Of a stretch of DNA of 64,000 bases, positions 23,268 to 44,410 are shown one piece after another. A model generated the notes under the pieces. That model saw nothing but the letters and a program-made list of their open reading frames with translations, did not search any database and was not told the DNA's origin. Each line of letters begins with the position of its first letter. Position 1 is the first letter of the stretch. The DNA comes from Paragordius varius. Lineage: Eukaryota; Nematomorpha. The DNA is taken from positions 2,728,001 through 2,792,000 of the forward strand of contig OZ176050.1 of NCBI GenBank assembly GCA_964247055.1. The letters are read 5' to 3'. The position numbers and the translations under genes are program-made.

Positions 23268-26200
23268 TATAAAATAAATATCTCTTAATTTTCATAAAGA
23301 AAAACTTTAATTGTCCTATTTGTTAACAATACGAATAATTTATATCTTTAAATAAATATATTATTAATAAAATAAAATGATTTTAGATCAAAAGTTGATT
23401 ATAAAGCAAGTTTTATTTAGATTAAAAACAATAATACATTTTAACTATTAAAATAACTTTAACAAAAATTTACATATTACTGTATAGTAGTATATATTCC
23501 TAGAGGGTTATTAATTATTGCTAAATAGCATATACAACAAACGGCAGTATTATTGGCTTATGGTTGTTCTTTGCACTTTTTAATATTATTAGTCAATAAT
23601 AATTCTCCTTGCTGCATATGCCAATAACTTTCTATAGCAATATGTTGTTACTCATACTGTATCTAAATTTAAATGGAAGAAGACATATGAAATAAAAATT
23701 AATAAAAAAATAATGTATTACTTAGGTTTAAAATTTTCTAATGAGATTAAGATAGTTATTTATGTGATTAATTTCAATCTAAAATTAATATAGTGGCAAA
23801 CGAACTCCAACATACGCCTAACATAACATTATGCATTTAAATATAATCTGGCATAGGATATTCATGGAATTTTCAATTCTAGCTTCATTTGGAGATATTT
23901 GACGTGGTATTTCTCATTAAATAATCGTATTAGCGTCCATTACACAGTATTCATATGAAAAATATCATATTATAAATAAGTGTATTTGATCGTGCATTTG
24001 ACACTTTTGTAGTAACTGCTTTATAAAAGGAAATCCCAAAAATATGTTGTATTTTGTTAAACAACTTTTTAAAAAATTGTTTTAAATTGTAGATGTGGGC
24101 TCCAAAAGTCTCAAGTTTTTGTCCGGATTAGGCTGGTTTTTTTGTTAAGGCGAAAGGGCGATTTTTCGATAAATGAAAAAAGTTCATACCAAAAAAATGG
24201 ATATGCTTAAATATTTGATTTATAAAAAAATTTTGGTAAAGATAGGTTAATATTTTGATTCGAATTGGGGAAAGTCTCCAGACCATATTCAAGTTAAGAT
24301 AATTAAAAATAATAAGGCGACGGCTTTATTTATGCTTCTACCATGATATTTATAAATAATTTAAGATATTTAAATAAAATTTAGTTTTGAAAAAGCTTCA
24401 AAACAAGCTGCTTCGAGGCCTTTTTTGCAACATTTTTACAAAATGTTTTTTATTCTAACGCTAAAATCAAAGTTAATTTTTATAAAATTACATTTAACAT
24501 AAATAATAGCATTATAAGTGGTTTATTTTGCAGTATTTTTATAGTTTAGTTTTATAAATTTTAGTGATATACGAGTTACTACAAAGGTGATGAAAACTTT
24601 TGACTCGTAAGGGCCAAAACCCATAGCACCCCCTCCCCCAATGGCGAGGGTATTTCATTGTTATCCATATAATGGATTTAGTGTCTGCCAAAACAATTTT
24701 ATGAAAAACAATGTGGGCAACTTTTTTGATTTTACGATATCCACCCTTAAGCCCCACATCACCAGAGAGTTCTGAAGCATATTTTTATCAGAATCTATTT
24801 GTATCATATTTTTTTATTGACAATACGTGTAAACCTCAAAACATATTTTGAAGCTCAAATAGTTTTTTGGCATAAGAGCCGAGATTGCGCTGAATATTAA
24901 GTCCGTTTGGGCTAATTTCCTACACCCACGATTTCAAATATAATTTTTAAGTTGAATTGGTCTAAAAATATGCATTAATTAGCCACTTGGGCGCAATTAT
25001 TTAAATTGTAAAAACATCCTTTTTTCGCTATTTTGTTTTATTTTGAATTTTTATAATTGATTACAACAGGCATTTAATATGTATAAAAATTTAAAAATAT
25101 GATATTTTTGACTTAAGTAAGCTTTCAAATTAGATAATAGCTACAAGCTTTGCTAAATACATATTGATTTTAAGGTTATTAGCTAGTTTTTGGTTTCGGA
25201 TATATCTCGATTTTCGACTCCAGATGGATATTTAATACAGGATTGGCTTATTTTTGACCTTATTGTGATTTGAAGCATGATGGAAATACAACAAAGCTTT
25301 TTATACATCATTCGACTTTGCTGGAGATATTAATTACCCATATTTTGATTTAAATGAATTCTATTGTGCTTCCACAAAATACATTTAGATGCTTTTAAAA
25401 CTCTGAAAATAACTTATTGTTTAACTTTAATTATAGTTTATAATATAATAATGGATTTTTTAAAAAGAAACATTTATTATCCACCAAAAAAATTTATTCT
25501 CCATAATGTGGGTTAAGCTTCCCGATTTGGGGCAATTCAAAAGTATAAGTATTAATTTAAAATAATTAATACCCGTGTAAAAGGAAACTGTAAACCTGGA
25601 GATCTAATGAATAGCGTAAAGTTTACATTTTTAATTAAGTTTGGGCGAGCAACAATCGCAGGGAAAACACATTATAGTTTAATTTGAATTATAATCGTTA
25701 TAACAAATGCAAAATGTAATTCCCCTTTAACAACTTTTACCCTAAAAATTTAAATCTTGAGTTATATTAAATACAGCATATGAAAGCTTTTTTGTCTTCA
25801 GAGGATATAGTTGTAAGATGCTAGTAATTTAGGTTTATCGTTATTTCTAGATATATATAGTTAAAGCCAGTTTATTTGACAAAAATTTGATTTTTCGACG
25901 GTAGCTTAATTTAAAAAGCATAGTAAGAGCGGGATTTAAAGCTGAATTTATACCCAAACACATTATTCTTAATATAAAAATTTAGGCGATTTTTGTTTGA
26001 TAAAAATATAATTTTTCGGAAAATTTTATCGATGTCTTTAAAAATATTGCCTATTTTAGACCATTTTATTAATTTACTAGTTTCTAAATGTAACAGCTCC
26101 ATATCTTGGGTTCGGATCATATTTATTTATATCCGCGGTTTTATTTTAAATGCGTGGTGCCATTTGGCAAAGGTCCCATGCTGATGTATCAGGTGTTTAA

Positions 26201-26370
26201 AATTTTAGATATTTAATTTAATAAGTACCCTGAACTTATATTACAAAAATATTGGTAAAATTATAGAATAAATATAATAGCTCTTTCAACATAAAATCTT
26301 TATTTCATATATTTATCATAATATTTACAAGTTATCAAAATCATTCAAAGCTAAGCAGCATAAACCAATC
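23268..26370. other. Intergenic region with repeat debris
   Basis: No gene recognised. 24085-24170 is an inverted fragment of R1 (GATGTGGGCTCCAAAAGTCT). 24560-24760 is a GC-richer patch of unknown origin whose reverse ORF has no recognised motif. The rest is AT-rich sequence. Confidence 0.5.
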
Positions 26371-26850
26371 CTATTTGCATTCATAACCGTACATATCCAA
26401 GGGTCTAATAAATGTGTAGTCATTTAAATATACAGACGTTCGTTTTTCATTTAAATTTTCTGTGCCAGAGTTATATTTAAACATTGAGCTTTTAAAGTTA
26501 TTGGTATCATAATTATTTTTAATGAAATTTGAAATGGGAATATGAGAAGACAAATTTGGCATTATCTGTTCTGTGTTGCGCCATAAAAACGGATCGTACG
26601 CAACACTTTTAGATTTAAATCCAAAATAGTCAAAATTGTTTAAGTTAGAATTTCTCTGATCGATATCCCCATATTTGACATTTTGTGTTGTTGAAAAAGG
26701 TCGAGTATATTGAGTAAATGAGTTATTACTGTTAAAGTTAGCATTTGGCTGGTTTGAAATTAGATTTCCACCCAGATGATCAAAGCTGTATTCAGGGATT
26801 GTTATGAGAGGCGTAGGTATAGAATCTCGATTATATACCAATGTATTCAT
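26371..26850 (-). CDS. Hypothetical Asn/Ser-rich protein, 159 aa
   Basis: An uninterrupted ATG-to-stop reverse frame, clearly richer in G+C than its flanks, starting MNTLVYNRDSIPTPLITIPE. It is polar and Asn/Ser/Phe/Tyr-rich with no membrane segment, signal peptide or known domain visible. Its length in a region where stops are dense argues for coding, as one exon or the last exon of a gene. The ATG has in-frame stops upstream. It is divergent from the TFAP2 gene. Function unknown. Confidence 0.5.
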   Translation of the reverse strand: MNTLVYNRDSIPTPLITIPEYSFDHLGGNLISNQPNANFNSNNSFTQYTRPFSTTQNVKYGDIDQRNSNLNNFDYFGFKSKSVAYDPFLWRNTEQIMPNLSSHIPISNFIKNNYDTNNFKSSMFKYNSGTENLNEKRTSVYLNDYTFIRPLDMYGYECK

Positions 26851-28526
26851 TTAGGCTCTTTCCTTGATATGTCTAATGATTTGGGCAATTTAAAAAATTT
26901 TCAAATATTAAATTTTACAATATAAATTCAACAATCACATAAATGTTTACGTCTTTATTTTAGTATACTAAAAAATTGTTATGACTTTATTTTCCTAAAA
27001 CATAGGATATGTAACCTAGAATTCGAACCTAACTATATAAAATTAAGATGAGATTAATTATTATAAGCTACAATAAAAAAGGCCACAGTTATTTTCATTA
27101 CCATCAAAAAATTACCCTTGAATTTTCTTTTTATGCAATGTTATTATTATTTTTATTATTATATTATTCCAAAATCATAATTACAATTTGTTAATAATCT
27201 ATCTATTAACAACATTTTAATATACCCAAAAATATATATCAATTTTATTGTTTTTTAAGCACAATCATATAAAGATAAAGATGATAATTAAGGTTAATTT
27301 TTATTTATATTATATTTGGTTTGTCACAAATAAACATCATTCATTGTAAGATGTGCAATTAATTACGTAATAATAATAATATTTTTAGATAAATAAAGTA
27401 AATAAGGTGAAAAAATAAATTTGACAATACAAAAAAATTTGAGTTAATAAATAGTTAATATAAATTATTTACCTTGAAGCAATATATTATATATAATCAT
27501 ATATAATAATTTTTAATTATTCCAGTAAAAAAATATTTTTACCTTATGTTAGAGCCCAATTTTTACGTTTAAATCTTAAAAAACTAAAAAAGAAATGCAA
27601 TTGGTAATCAAAGAATTTTAATTCATTGGGGATTAAATAAATTATAAATATTTGGTAATTTATAATATTTTTAGCAAAGTATTAAAATAATTATTTATTT
27701 ATTTATGCATAAGAAATAGACCTAATTTGCATCAATTAAAAAAATAAAAAAAAAATAAAAAAAATAACCTAAAAATCCCCACTCTAATATAAAGGTGTCG
27801 TCCTCTCTTATACATACACTTGTTGTCCTACTGCTTTCAGAGTTATAAATAGGGTCTAATGTGTGCGCTTTAACAAATATTAATTAATTAATTCAAAGTT
27901 TTAATAATTAAAAAGTAGATAAATAAAAATATTTATATAAATAAAGAAAAAACACAAAATTTAATACAAAACAATTTACTACGATACAAGAATTTTCTGT
28001 ATTTATTCTATACATTATGATTTTTGATTTTCGACACTTCAATTCGCAAATCTTGACCAAATGAAACTCTTTAATGAGTTTTGTCATTAATTTTTTCTAG
28101 CTTTATTTTTCGAATAAACTTTCGAATATTTTTTAAATAAATAATATCAAATTAAATAATATCGATGCACACTCACTTATGATTTTGTAGATATAAATTA
28201 TATTTTTCCCAATTTAGTATCTATGTATAATTTTGTATCTTTTGTGTTGATATGCACAAGAGAGCTATTTGTTGTCATTAATTTGTTTTCATTTTCTCTC
28301 TTTCTAACGAATATCATTCAATCAAATCTTAGATTCTTATTGATCCAAGATGAAACTAAATAACTAATTGCAAGCTTTTAAAATTGCGTGGGCCCTTAAA
28401 TCCTAAAAATTAAAAAAAAGGATATCTATAAAATTCCTCTATTTCCCAAAATTATTTGAGTTATCCATCAATTAATTGAATATCGGAAAATGTAAAAATA
28501 TACCGAAAAAAATCCCTTTTGATTAC
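26851..28526. other. AT-rich divergent intergenic region
   Basis: Lies between the hypothetical ORF (-) and the possible distal TFAP2 exon (+). Homopolymer A/T tracts; nothing specific recognised. Confidence 0.45.
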
Positions 28527-28592
28527 ATGTCGGAATCTGGTCATAATCAAATATCTCCTCTCCTAGCCAATTCCAATAACACTAACTGGCAG
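28527..28592 (+). CDS. Possible distal alternative first exon of TFAP2
   Basis: ATG-started 22-codon frame reading MSESGHNQISPLLANSNN then TNWQ, ending CAG before GTTAAA. Its phase-0 donor and CAG end match exon 1 at 33732-34064, so it could splice directly to the same acceptor at 34168. Vertebrate TFAP2A uses alternative first exons, so this fits. The inference rests on phase and composition only. Confidence 0.45.
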
Positions 28593-29639
28593 GTTAAAAC
28601 ATATTTTTTTTTGTTTTAAAAAGAATTAATAAAAGTATAACTTATTAGCGTAAAAAAATAATATTTTAACAATGTTTTGTGATACGGTATATATATAGTG
28701 ATAGAGAGAGGCCTTATGGCATAAAAAAAATTTTAAGCCCTGAAAATATTTTTTGATTTATATCTAATTTATATCACATCATTTTCATTATAAAGTGAGT
28801 TTATATAATTAAGGTGTATGTGCATTCATATTTATGAAACATGGTTAAAAATTTACAAATATGAAATGGTCCAATTAACAAATCAAAAAAATCTTGAAAA
28901 TTATGTTTTATGTTTTTGATAATTGAGATATTCGTTTTTTGGAAAGTTCAATATAAATTAGAAAAATTATACAAGATCTTTATAGGTAGGTAACTGACAA
29001 TTTGATCTCAAGTTTATTTAATTAAATTTATTTAACAATCGATGCAAATCAAGCAAACTAGGTTTTACAGATCACAAATCCCCTTGAGTTATATTTCTTT
29101 GCTTTCTCTGGATAATATATTTATTGATTGATAAAATTTAGCAAACCAACCCATGAGCGTGTTTATTATCTTTACCGATTTAATTTTAAAATATTCCAAG
29201 AAAAGGATTCTGCACTTGTCACAATGCTTCATTTCTAAATTTTATTTTGCGTGCAAAACATTATAAAACTAAAATAATTTAGAATTCATTTAACATTTAT
29301 ATCTTGTATGCTTAAAAATTCGCAAATTTCTAATCATATTTATTTTTATTTGGATTAGGATTTTTTCTTATCTCAAATAAATTATAATAACACATAAGTT
29401 AACCATATTTGAAAAAGTACGGCTTTTGCGACTTTGACTATAGCACTGCGTCTGAAATCGGGGAGTATAAATACCTAATAATATATATATATATATATAT
29501 TCTCTGCATAAGAATTCTCATGATGGTCTTGATTTTGGGTAGTGATGGAAGAAAGTAATTTAGACTTTTGTGCTAACAGATTCATAGATAATGATAAAAT
29601 TTGCACACATTTTGTTTGATAAAAAATTTTTTGTAAAGC

Positions 29640-30640
29640 TTATTACTTCATTTCATATGTTATACAAAAAGCAATAAAATTTTAGCTCCGAAAGCCCCGA
29701 ATTTTTTTGCTCTTCTAAAGCTAGATCTCTTTAACCGCAAAAATGGTGTTGCGCGATAGTTTTCATTTATATGCTAAATTGTGACATCAAAAAGGTTTTT
29801 TTTGAAAAAGTTATATATTGCTTTAAAATTAAAATTATAGCAAAATTTTGTTGAATCGTCCTTCATACTATTTTGAAGCCTTGAGGAAACGGTATAAAAA
29901 CGCTTTAAGTTATTACAAAACACTTTAACTCTATAATTCGATGATGCTGAACATTTCTATAACCTCAGAATTTCGATTAAAATATTCGTTTGTCTTCAAA
30001 TTTATATTAAATTAAAATTGTGTATTTTCGCCAAAATTCGCCAAATTCACCAAAATTTCAAACTAATTTCAAAATTTTAATAGAAATGTACAGCATCATC
30101 GAATTATAGAAAAAAAGCATTTATAATATCTTAAAGCGTTTTTATACCGTTTCCATCATGCCTTAAAATATGAAGCATGTCTCAACAAAATTTTGAAGTT
30201 AATTAGAAAAAAGTATGCATTTTAAAAAAATATTTTTAATTGATGCTACAATTAAGAATATATTTTAGATTCTTATCGCGCAACCGGCATTTTTGCGGTT
30301 ATCTTAAGAAAACTAGCCCATTTGCGAAAAATTGGGGGTTTTTCGGACTCACATCTAAAAATTATATTTTCTTAATATGATTTCACTTTTCATATGTAGT
30401 TTATATTGTATTTAGTGATATTTTTTGGAATGTTTAGCTTTTACCAAAAAAATTCAAAAAATGTGCGCTTTGCCGTTTTTTGATATGGAGCACTTCCCAC
30501 AAAAGTGTAAATAACTCTATTAAAACACTCGAAGAACCAAAAACAAAGCACCGTACCTAAAACATTTTACTTTCGAAAATATATTTCATCAGGATATTTT
30601 TTGTGGACACTCTGCAGTAGATGAATATTTATTAAATCAC
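29640..30640 (+). repeat. R1 foldback: inverted pair of R1 arms plus full right part
   Basis: 29640-29975 is the inverse of about 30070-30365. For example, GAAACGGTATAAAAACGCTT at 29886 mirrors AAGCGTTTTTATACCGTTTC at about 30136, and TTAACCGCAAAAATGGTGTT mirrors CCGGCATTTTTGCGGTTA. The right arm runs on to 30640 as a standard R1 copy (GGAGCACTTCCCACAAAAGT, GATATTTTTTGTGGACA). About 100 bp separate the arms. No ORF. Confidence 0.75.
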
Positions 30641-31585
30641 TTAAAACCATCTTAAACCTATAAGAGGAGATAGGTTGGCTTATGAACCATTATTTACTGC
30701 CATACATATTATTTGTTTTCATCAAAACCAGTCTATTAGTTAAAAGAATTTTATCTTACCCTGAAAAAAATGTACTCTGAAAAATGACTGTTTGAATCCA
30801 TACCGGAATTTACATCATATACATGGTGTCTTGATATCGTATAATGCTTTTAAAAATCAACAATTTGTTTTAATGAAAAAATCGACCATATTTGTGAGAT
30901 GATTTGTAAAAACAATCATAACAAAGCTTCAATATATGTGATTGTATGGTGAGTGTTAAAAAAATATTGAAATTTGCGTAACTTCAAAAGCGAAATAAGT
31001 TATACCAAAAGGTGAAAAAGATATTTTTATATTTTCACAAGGTCGCGTATCTGATCTTAATCTCCCAGCAAATATATAATTTTTTATGAAATCCGACTTA
31101 ATAGTTACTTAAGTAAAGGCTAAACTCCTAATATTATACATGAGTTTCTTACTATCTTCGACTTTAACAGCTAAATTTACAACATGTTTGGCCCATCTAT
31201 TTGCACACATATTTTATATTTTGTATATTAAAACTTATAAAAAAATTATTAATGATAAATTATGCATAAAAATATTATATGATAGTTTTATAAAATTTTT
31301 GGATAAGGTGTGTATAATTGTATGTTAGTGTGTTACTCAAAAAATAATCTCATCAAAAATTTTTCCCACGGGCCATTTATTATTATACGCTCATCTTTTT
31401 TTGCATTCAAATTTTTATACGTTTGTTATAATAAAAAAGGTAATATCATTTTTTTGACGCAACCTGTTTCCTTTCTACATGTTAGTTTTACAAAAAAATA
31501 TTAAAGGTGTTGGATAATACAAATTATAGTTAATATTAAGAAAATATATAATTCTAAATTTTTGGTTAGCAAAAAATTTTTTTTT

Positions 31586-31614
31586 GGGGGGGGGGGGGGG
31601 GGGGGGGAGGGGGG
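31586..31614 (+). repeat. Poly-G tract
   Basis: 22 consecutive G, one A, then six G, preceded by a run of T, in very AT-rich DNA. It could form a G-quadruplex. Confidence 0.95.
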
Positions 31615-33731
31615 AATTCAGCAAATATATGGTAATTTGACCATATATAAATGATGTAATTATGCTATGTGCGATATATCAGACTATGCCTAAGAAAGTT
31701 ATTAAAAATCGAAACGCATAGATGTAAAGTGTCAAGCTTTAGTATGAAAAAAATTTAATACTGTGAGAGTTTGGTTAATATTTGGATGTGTCATGCACCA
31801 CATACCTATTTGGAAACTGAAGTGTAGAGATTACTCATAAGACACTTAGTTAGTTGTTTCACAAAATTATTTTTAGTGACAAAATTTAAAACTAAGGAAT
31901 AATTCAATGAATAAAGAGTAAATTTTCTTAGAAAAATATTATTCCTTACATTTTTTATATAAGCAAAAGAGTTTTATAAATTAAATTTATACTTATCGGC
32001 ACATATTTATGCATAACCCAAAAAAGCTTTTTTTTCTTTGATGTGTTCCACATTTATCCTCTCTTGTGTCACATCGATATGTCGCCGCATATTCGGGTTG
32101 AGAGATGACTTTGCAAATTTTTGTAGATATATATTCAATTTTAAATTTTTTTTACCATGTACGTATATAAATTAAATAATTATTTCGTTGGCAGAATTCG
32201 TTTTTTAAAAAAAATAATTTTATAATACATCATATCTCTGTGAATCAATTTTGCTATTTATCGACAAAAAACCTCAGGCTTTCTCAAAACATACATATAT
32301 TCGTTTACAAAAAAGCAGGTAAAATTATATTGTGTTTATTTAAACTTTGGTTTTAGCTATAATAGCTTAGGGGTAGTCAATCGAATGGCTAAGCTTGACA
32401 GAAACACTTAAAGTATAAACCGCTATATTTCGCATTACTTACTTTTAAGTATAAGGTTAAGTTTTAACAAAAAAACATTTATACAACAAAAATTTTTATC
32501 TCGTCTTGAAATTATTCAGCTTTAAGGGATATTAAAAATTTTTATTTTTATATTTTATTGTTTTGCTATTTTGTAGTTTTGTTTTCGTAATTTTGTTAAT
32601 AAAACCGAATTGTTAATTTTCATCCTTAAATATTTCTGTGATTGCCGCTTATTTTGGTTTAAAATTTTAAATTTAAACCTAAATTTACACCTACCAAATC
32701 TGATTCAGAATGATGAGGTAATTTAAATATTTTTTTTGTAACGGGTCAACTCTCAGATATGTTGTATTGCAAAACACCAGTCAATCTAAAATGCACATTA
32801 AACGGAGTAGCAGAGTGATTGCCATTTTGAATAATACCAAAATGCATATTAAACTTATATATTTTTACTGTATATTCTTAAGGATTTCAAATTTTTTCCC
32901 TTTATGAAAAAAAATAGAACGATTTTATATTTTATAAGAAAGGATTATAAGCATTTGTAGCAAGTTTTTATTAGTTTTACTTTAATATTTAACGAAAAGC
33001 TTGCATTTAGATTTGAAGGATTCTTCGATATACAAGAAATATAAATATAATTTTGGACCAAACACTAAAACATAACTCTACCTTTCTATAGGATATATAT
33101 GTGTTTTTTTCCATTTTGTATATCGTTTTCGTATAATTTTATTTTTACTCAAAATATATTACCTTTCTAGCCGTTTTTTACCACAAACAAGACAACTTTT
33201 TTTATAATAAATAAAAACAAAAAATTTACAGAGGCCTACCTCATATTTGTCGAAAGACGAAAACCTTACACTAAAACAAATAAGAATAAAATATAAAAAA
33301 CATTTTTTGCGTTTAATAAGTGGATGTATGTCTCGAGATATGCTTAAATCTATGAAATACTTTGTTAATTTATGAACATGCTTTTGTTAAGTAGCCTCAG
33401 TATAAAATATAAATAATATTTTTAGATTATATGCGTATCTAGCAAACAGGTAGCTATATTCGACATTAAAATAATTTTAGAGTAATTTTTTGTCTTGTTT
33501 TTTATTGTATTAAAAATGATGAACTAAATGAAATACTTTATAGACTTAAACTTATTATACATACACAACACACTCAATCTCCTCCTCTAAAGTATTACTT
33601 TGTGTCGAGAAAAGCTTTTTTTACTGAATAAAAAAAATAAAAAACTAATAAAAAAATAGTTGTAAACAAAACATCCAAAAACAGCACAGAGTATATATCT
33701 TTCTTAATAACCTTAATGTTAATAATATAAA

Positions 33732-41318
<7,587 letters not shown>

Positions 41319-43030
41319 TTTTATTCAAAGAAATATTATTTCCACGGATAATTAATTAATTTGTTAAAACTTGAGATCGACAAAAAATAGTTAAATTATT
41401 TTTATTATATAAATAAATATTTTATACGCGCAATATTTTTATATAAATAAAATAGTCAACAATATTATTAATAAAACAACTATGCACTTTTATTCATTTA
41501 TATTAATTTTTATTAAAATTTTATAACCGTCCGAAATTTGGGGCAGTTAGCTTTATGCAAATATTTTCTTATGAAAAACGGAGGAAAACTAATCTCATTA
41601 TATATAACCTATATATATGCACATCGTTTATATTTTATAAATTTCTTAGACAATTGGCCAATTCATTCCTTATTCAGATAGATATATATAGATATATATT
41701 ATACTACATACAAAACATTCCATCAAATAACAAACAGTCCATCCATATCCCTATCTCTATTCTTATATGTCTTTATTCTTTGGTGCTCATAATATCAATA
41801 ATTATGTGTTCGATTGGTGACTTTCATATGTTATTTCAAACCATGATATATTTGTATATAATAAATAAATAAATAGGTATTTACGCAATAATCTATAATA
41901 TATACATTTAACCAATTAGTTAGATGTAAAGATAATGGATACAAACTAATTTAGAGTCACTATAAAAATCATAGTGTGCTAAAATTAATATTTTGGATAG
42001 ATATGCTTACTAGCTTAGAGAAAAAATGGAATAACGTTGCATATAAGGAAAATAAACACAACTTATTTTTGAGACATAAAATTTTAAATGTTAAACTAAA
42101 ATGGCTATATTTCATATATTAATATGATAATAAAATCGGGATTTATACATTTTTTGTGGTAATATGTGCCAAATTACTCTGATGTTGAGGATATAAGTTT
42201 TTATATAAAAGGGATTGGGGTTTGCGTAAGAATTTCTGTTCAACTCATTTTACAGCCATAACGCTTTTACCCTTCTACTTTGCTCGTCATAATGTGATAT
42301 TACAAACTTTGTGGTCTAACGCTGAGTCCAAAATACGATTATTTGAAACATTGTGCGGTTAGAGCCATGGAGTTTAATATTGTATATCCCTATTACTTGC
42401 GTAACTTTCCGCAATCTTCAAGCGCGTTTATCAAACATTCGTTATTTTTGTTATGAACTAACTTTCAGTTTGGGAATATACATGCGATAGCTCAAAGATT
42501 CTTGATAAAGAAGATAAAATGGTAATCGGTTAAAATAATAGAAAAGTGCCAAAAATAGCATTTTCTTGTTCATTAGGCCCAATGAAAATTATAAAATTGA
42601 AGAAAGAGTTATTAAATTTATAGGTCAATATGTCTCATAAAATAAAAGCCAATATATAGTTTAGCGTCCATAAAAAATATCATGGGAAAATATCATTTTG
42701 ATTGGATAATGTCTCTGAATTATCATGGTAATTTTGGTTTCGTTCTTTGCAAATGATTTAAGAAAGTTATATCCACTTTTGTTATATTTTCTCCATATCA
42801 GTAAATGGCAAAATTTATTGTTTAATAAATATTTTTAGGTGCATCCAAAAAATTCATAAAATATATTATAAACTACCTATAAGAAAAACAATATTTTTTA
42901 TAAAATTTATAATATAAGATATGGCTTCGAAAATTCACTAAAATTTTCGGTGAGCAATTAAATTTCTAAAAATGCTAAAATTGTGACATAAAAAAGTAAT
43001 TTCCGCAAAAAAGGATTTATTCCTTTAGAG

Positions 43031-43612
43031 CAGAGCTTCTTAAACTTTTGTTGTTCCCGACCCCATTTATGATTGCGATCTTAACGACTCCAACACAAAA
43101 AGAAAAATAATAGTTTCTTCGAAATAACGCTTAAAAATTTTGTTGATATATTCACAATTATTTCGGTTTTTAGTGATTGACAAAAAAAAATCTACATTTT
43201 TTATAAATTTCTTAAACATTTTCTGATTCATAGTAAATTTATACAAACTTGCTGGCCCTGTCACGCTTCGTTGTGGCGTAGTCTCACCGATAATTATTCT
43301 TAATAATTTATTAATAGAGGTAATGGCGATAAAAATATATAATAAACATATTTATAAAAAGAATGTCTTTAATTATTATTTTAAGGGTTTTTGCAGAGGC
43401 TGAAATATCGTTTACTCGAAATCGACAATATTCTGTCCCTTATTAAAGTTAATATTCGACTATCATTGGATTTGTTTAAAGATTTTTGCTTTACGAAATC
43501 ATGGTTAAATGTTATTTGAAATTGTGTTCATACAGCTGGGATCAAGGTATTTAAAAAGTAAATCATTTGTGGTCCTTTTTTAAAAGAAACAATGGTATAA
43601 TACATACTCCCC
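43031..43612 (-). mobile_element. Truncated copy of the hAT/Helitron composite
   Basis: Starts with the hAT end CAGAGCTTCTTAAACTTTTG then TTCCCGACCCC. Read in reverse it follows the right part of the inner hAT (about 17500-18167), including the Helitron 3' end (GCGTGACAGGGCCAGC) at the same junction. It has only one copy of the 90-bp segment that is duplicated at 17855-18020. Its other end is lost near 43612. Confidence 0.75.
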
Positions 43613-43738
43613 AACCTCTGTTTAAAAATGTTTTCATAAATATGGTTTGTTTAGAACACAATTGATTTAGACTTAAATTGTGGAGAAACAAAATTTTTAA
43701 ATATCGATGTGCTAAAAATTTTCAAGAATAAATAAAAA

Positions 43739-44410
43739 TGTAATAACAGTTGTAATATCCGTAAATTAATGATAATCGAAAATTAAATAGAAAATTAATA
43801 GAAAGATAATTATAAAAAGAAATTATAAACGATATGTGAAACCCTTTCATCAATAGTAATCGTAAACTTGTTTCGTGCTTGTTAGCACATCAGTACGACA
43901 CAACTATTTAACTTGGGGTTTTCACACATCGATTTCGTATATATCCAACTTTGTAATTTTGGTATAAATGCAGTCGGTCAGAATTTGGATTCAATTTAAT
44001 TGACATTTATGAAAATTAAACTGAAAATTTGTGCAAATAAACTGTAACACTAAGTTACCCTAGATTTAGAGTATAGCTGCAATAACTAAGAAGCAGTTTG
44101 TTTTGTTAAGAAACATACTGGTGTTAATGTTTATTTTCACACATTTTGAGTTTAATTTAAATTCGTATATCCGACTGCATTTATACCAAAATTGCAAAGT
44201 TGGATATATATACGAAATCGATATGTGAAAACCCCAAGTCAAATAATAGTGTCGTAGTGATTGCTAACAAGCACGAAACTAGTCTGCGATTACTATTGAC
44301 GAAAGGGTTTCACATATTATTTATAATTTCTGTTAATAGTTATCTTTCTATTAATATTTTATTTAATTTTCGATTATCATTATATTACGGATTTTACAAC
44401 TATTATTACA
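43739..44410. mobile_element. Long-inverted-repeat (foldback) element, 672 bp
   Basis: Two arms of about 270 bp (43739-44010 and 44140-44410) are imperfect reverse complements. TGTAATAACAGTTGTAA pairs with TTACAACTATTATTACA, GAAACCCTTTCATCAATAGT with its inverse ACTATTGACGAAAGGGTTTC, and TTTGGTATAAATGCAGTCGG with CCGACTGCATTTATACCAAA. About 130 bp of AT-rich loop lie between. No transposase and no clear target duplication. The ORF at 44200 lies within an arm and is spurious. Confidence 0.8.

Larger units (their letters stand above)
28593..33731. other. Putative first intron / upstream region of TFAP2
   Basis: About 5.1 kb without recognised exons. It holds an R1 foldback (29640-30640), a poly-G tract (31586-31614) and AT-rich sequence. 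Short ORFs at 31140-31504 have AT-driven composition and are not credible. Confidence 0.45.

Noticed and set aside
27000-27060. tRNA-like B-box (GGTTCGAATTC on the reverse strand)
   Set aside because: No pairable T-stem, anticodon arm or acceptor stem around it.
41555-41872. 105-codon hydrophobic ORF after TFAP2
   Set aside because: AT-driven Ile/Tyr/Leu composition, position in the probable 3' UTR, no motif.
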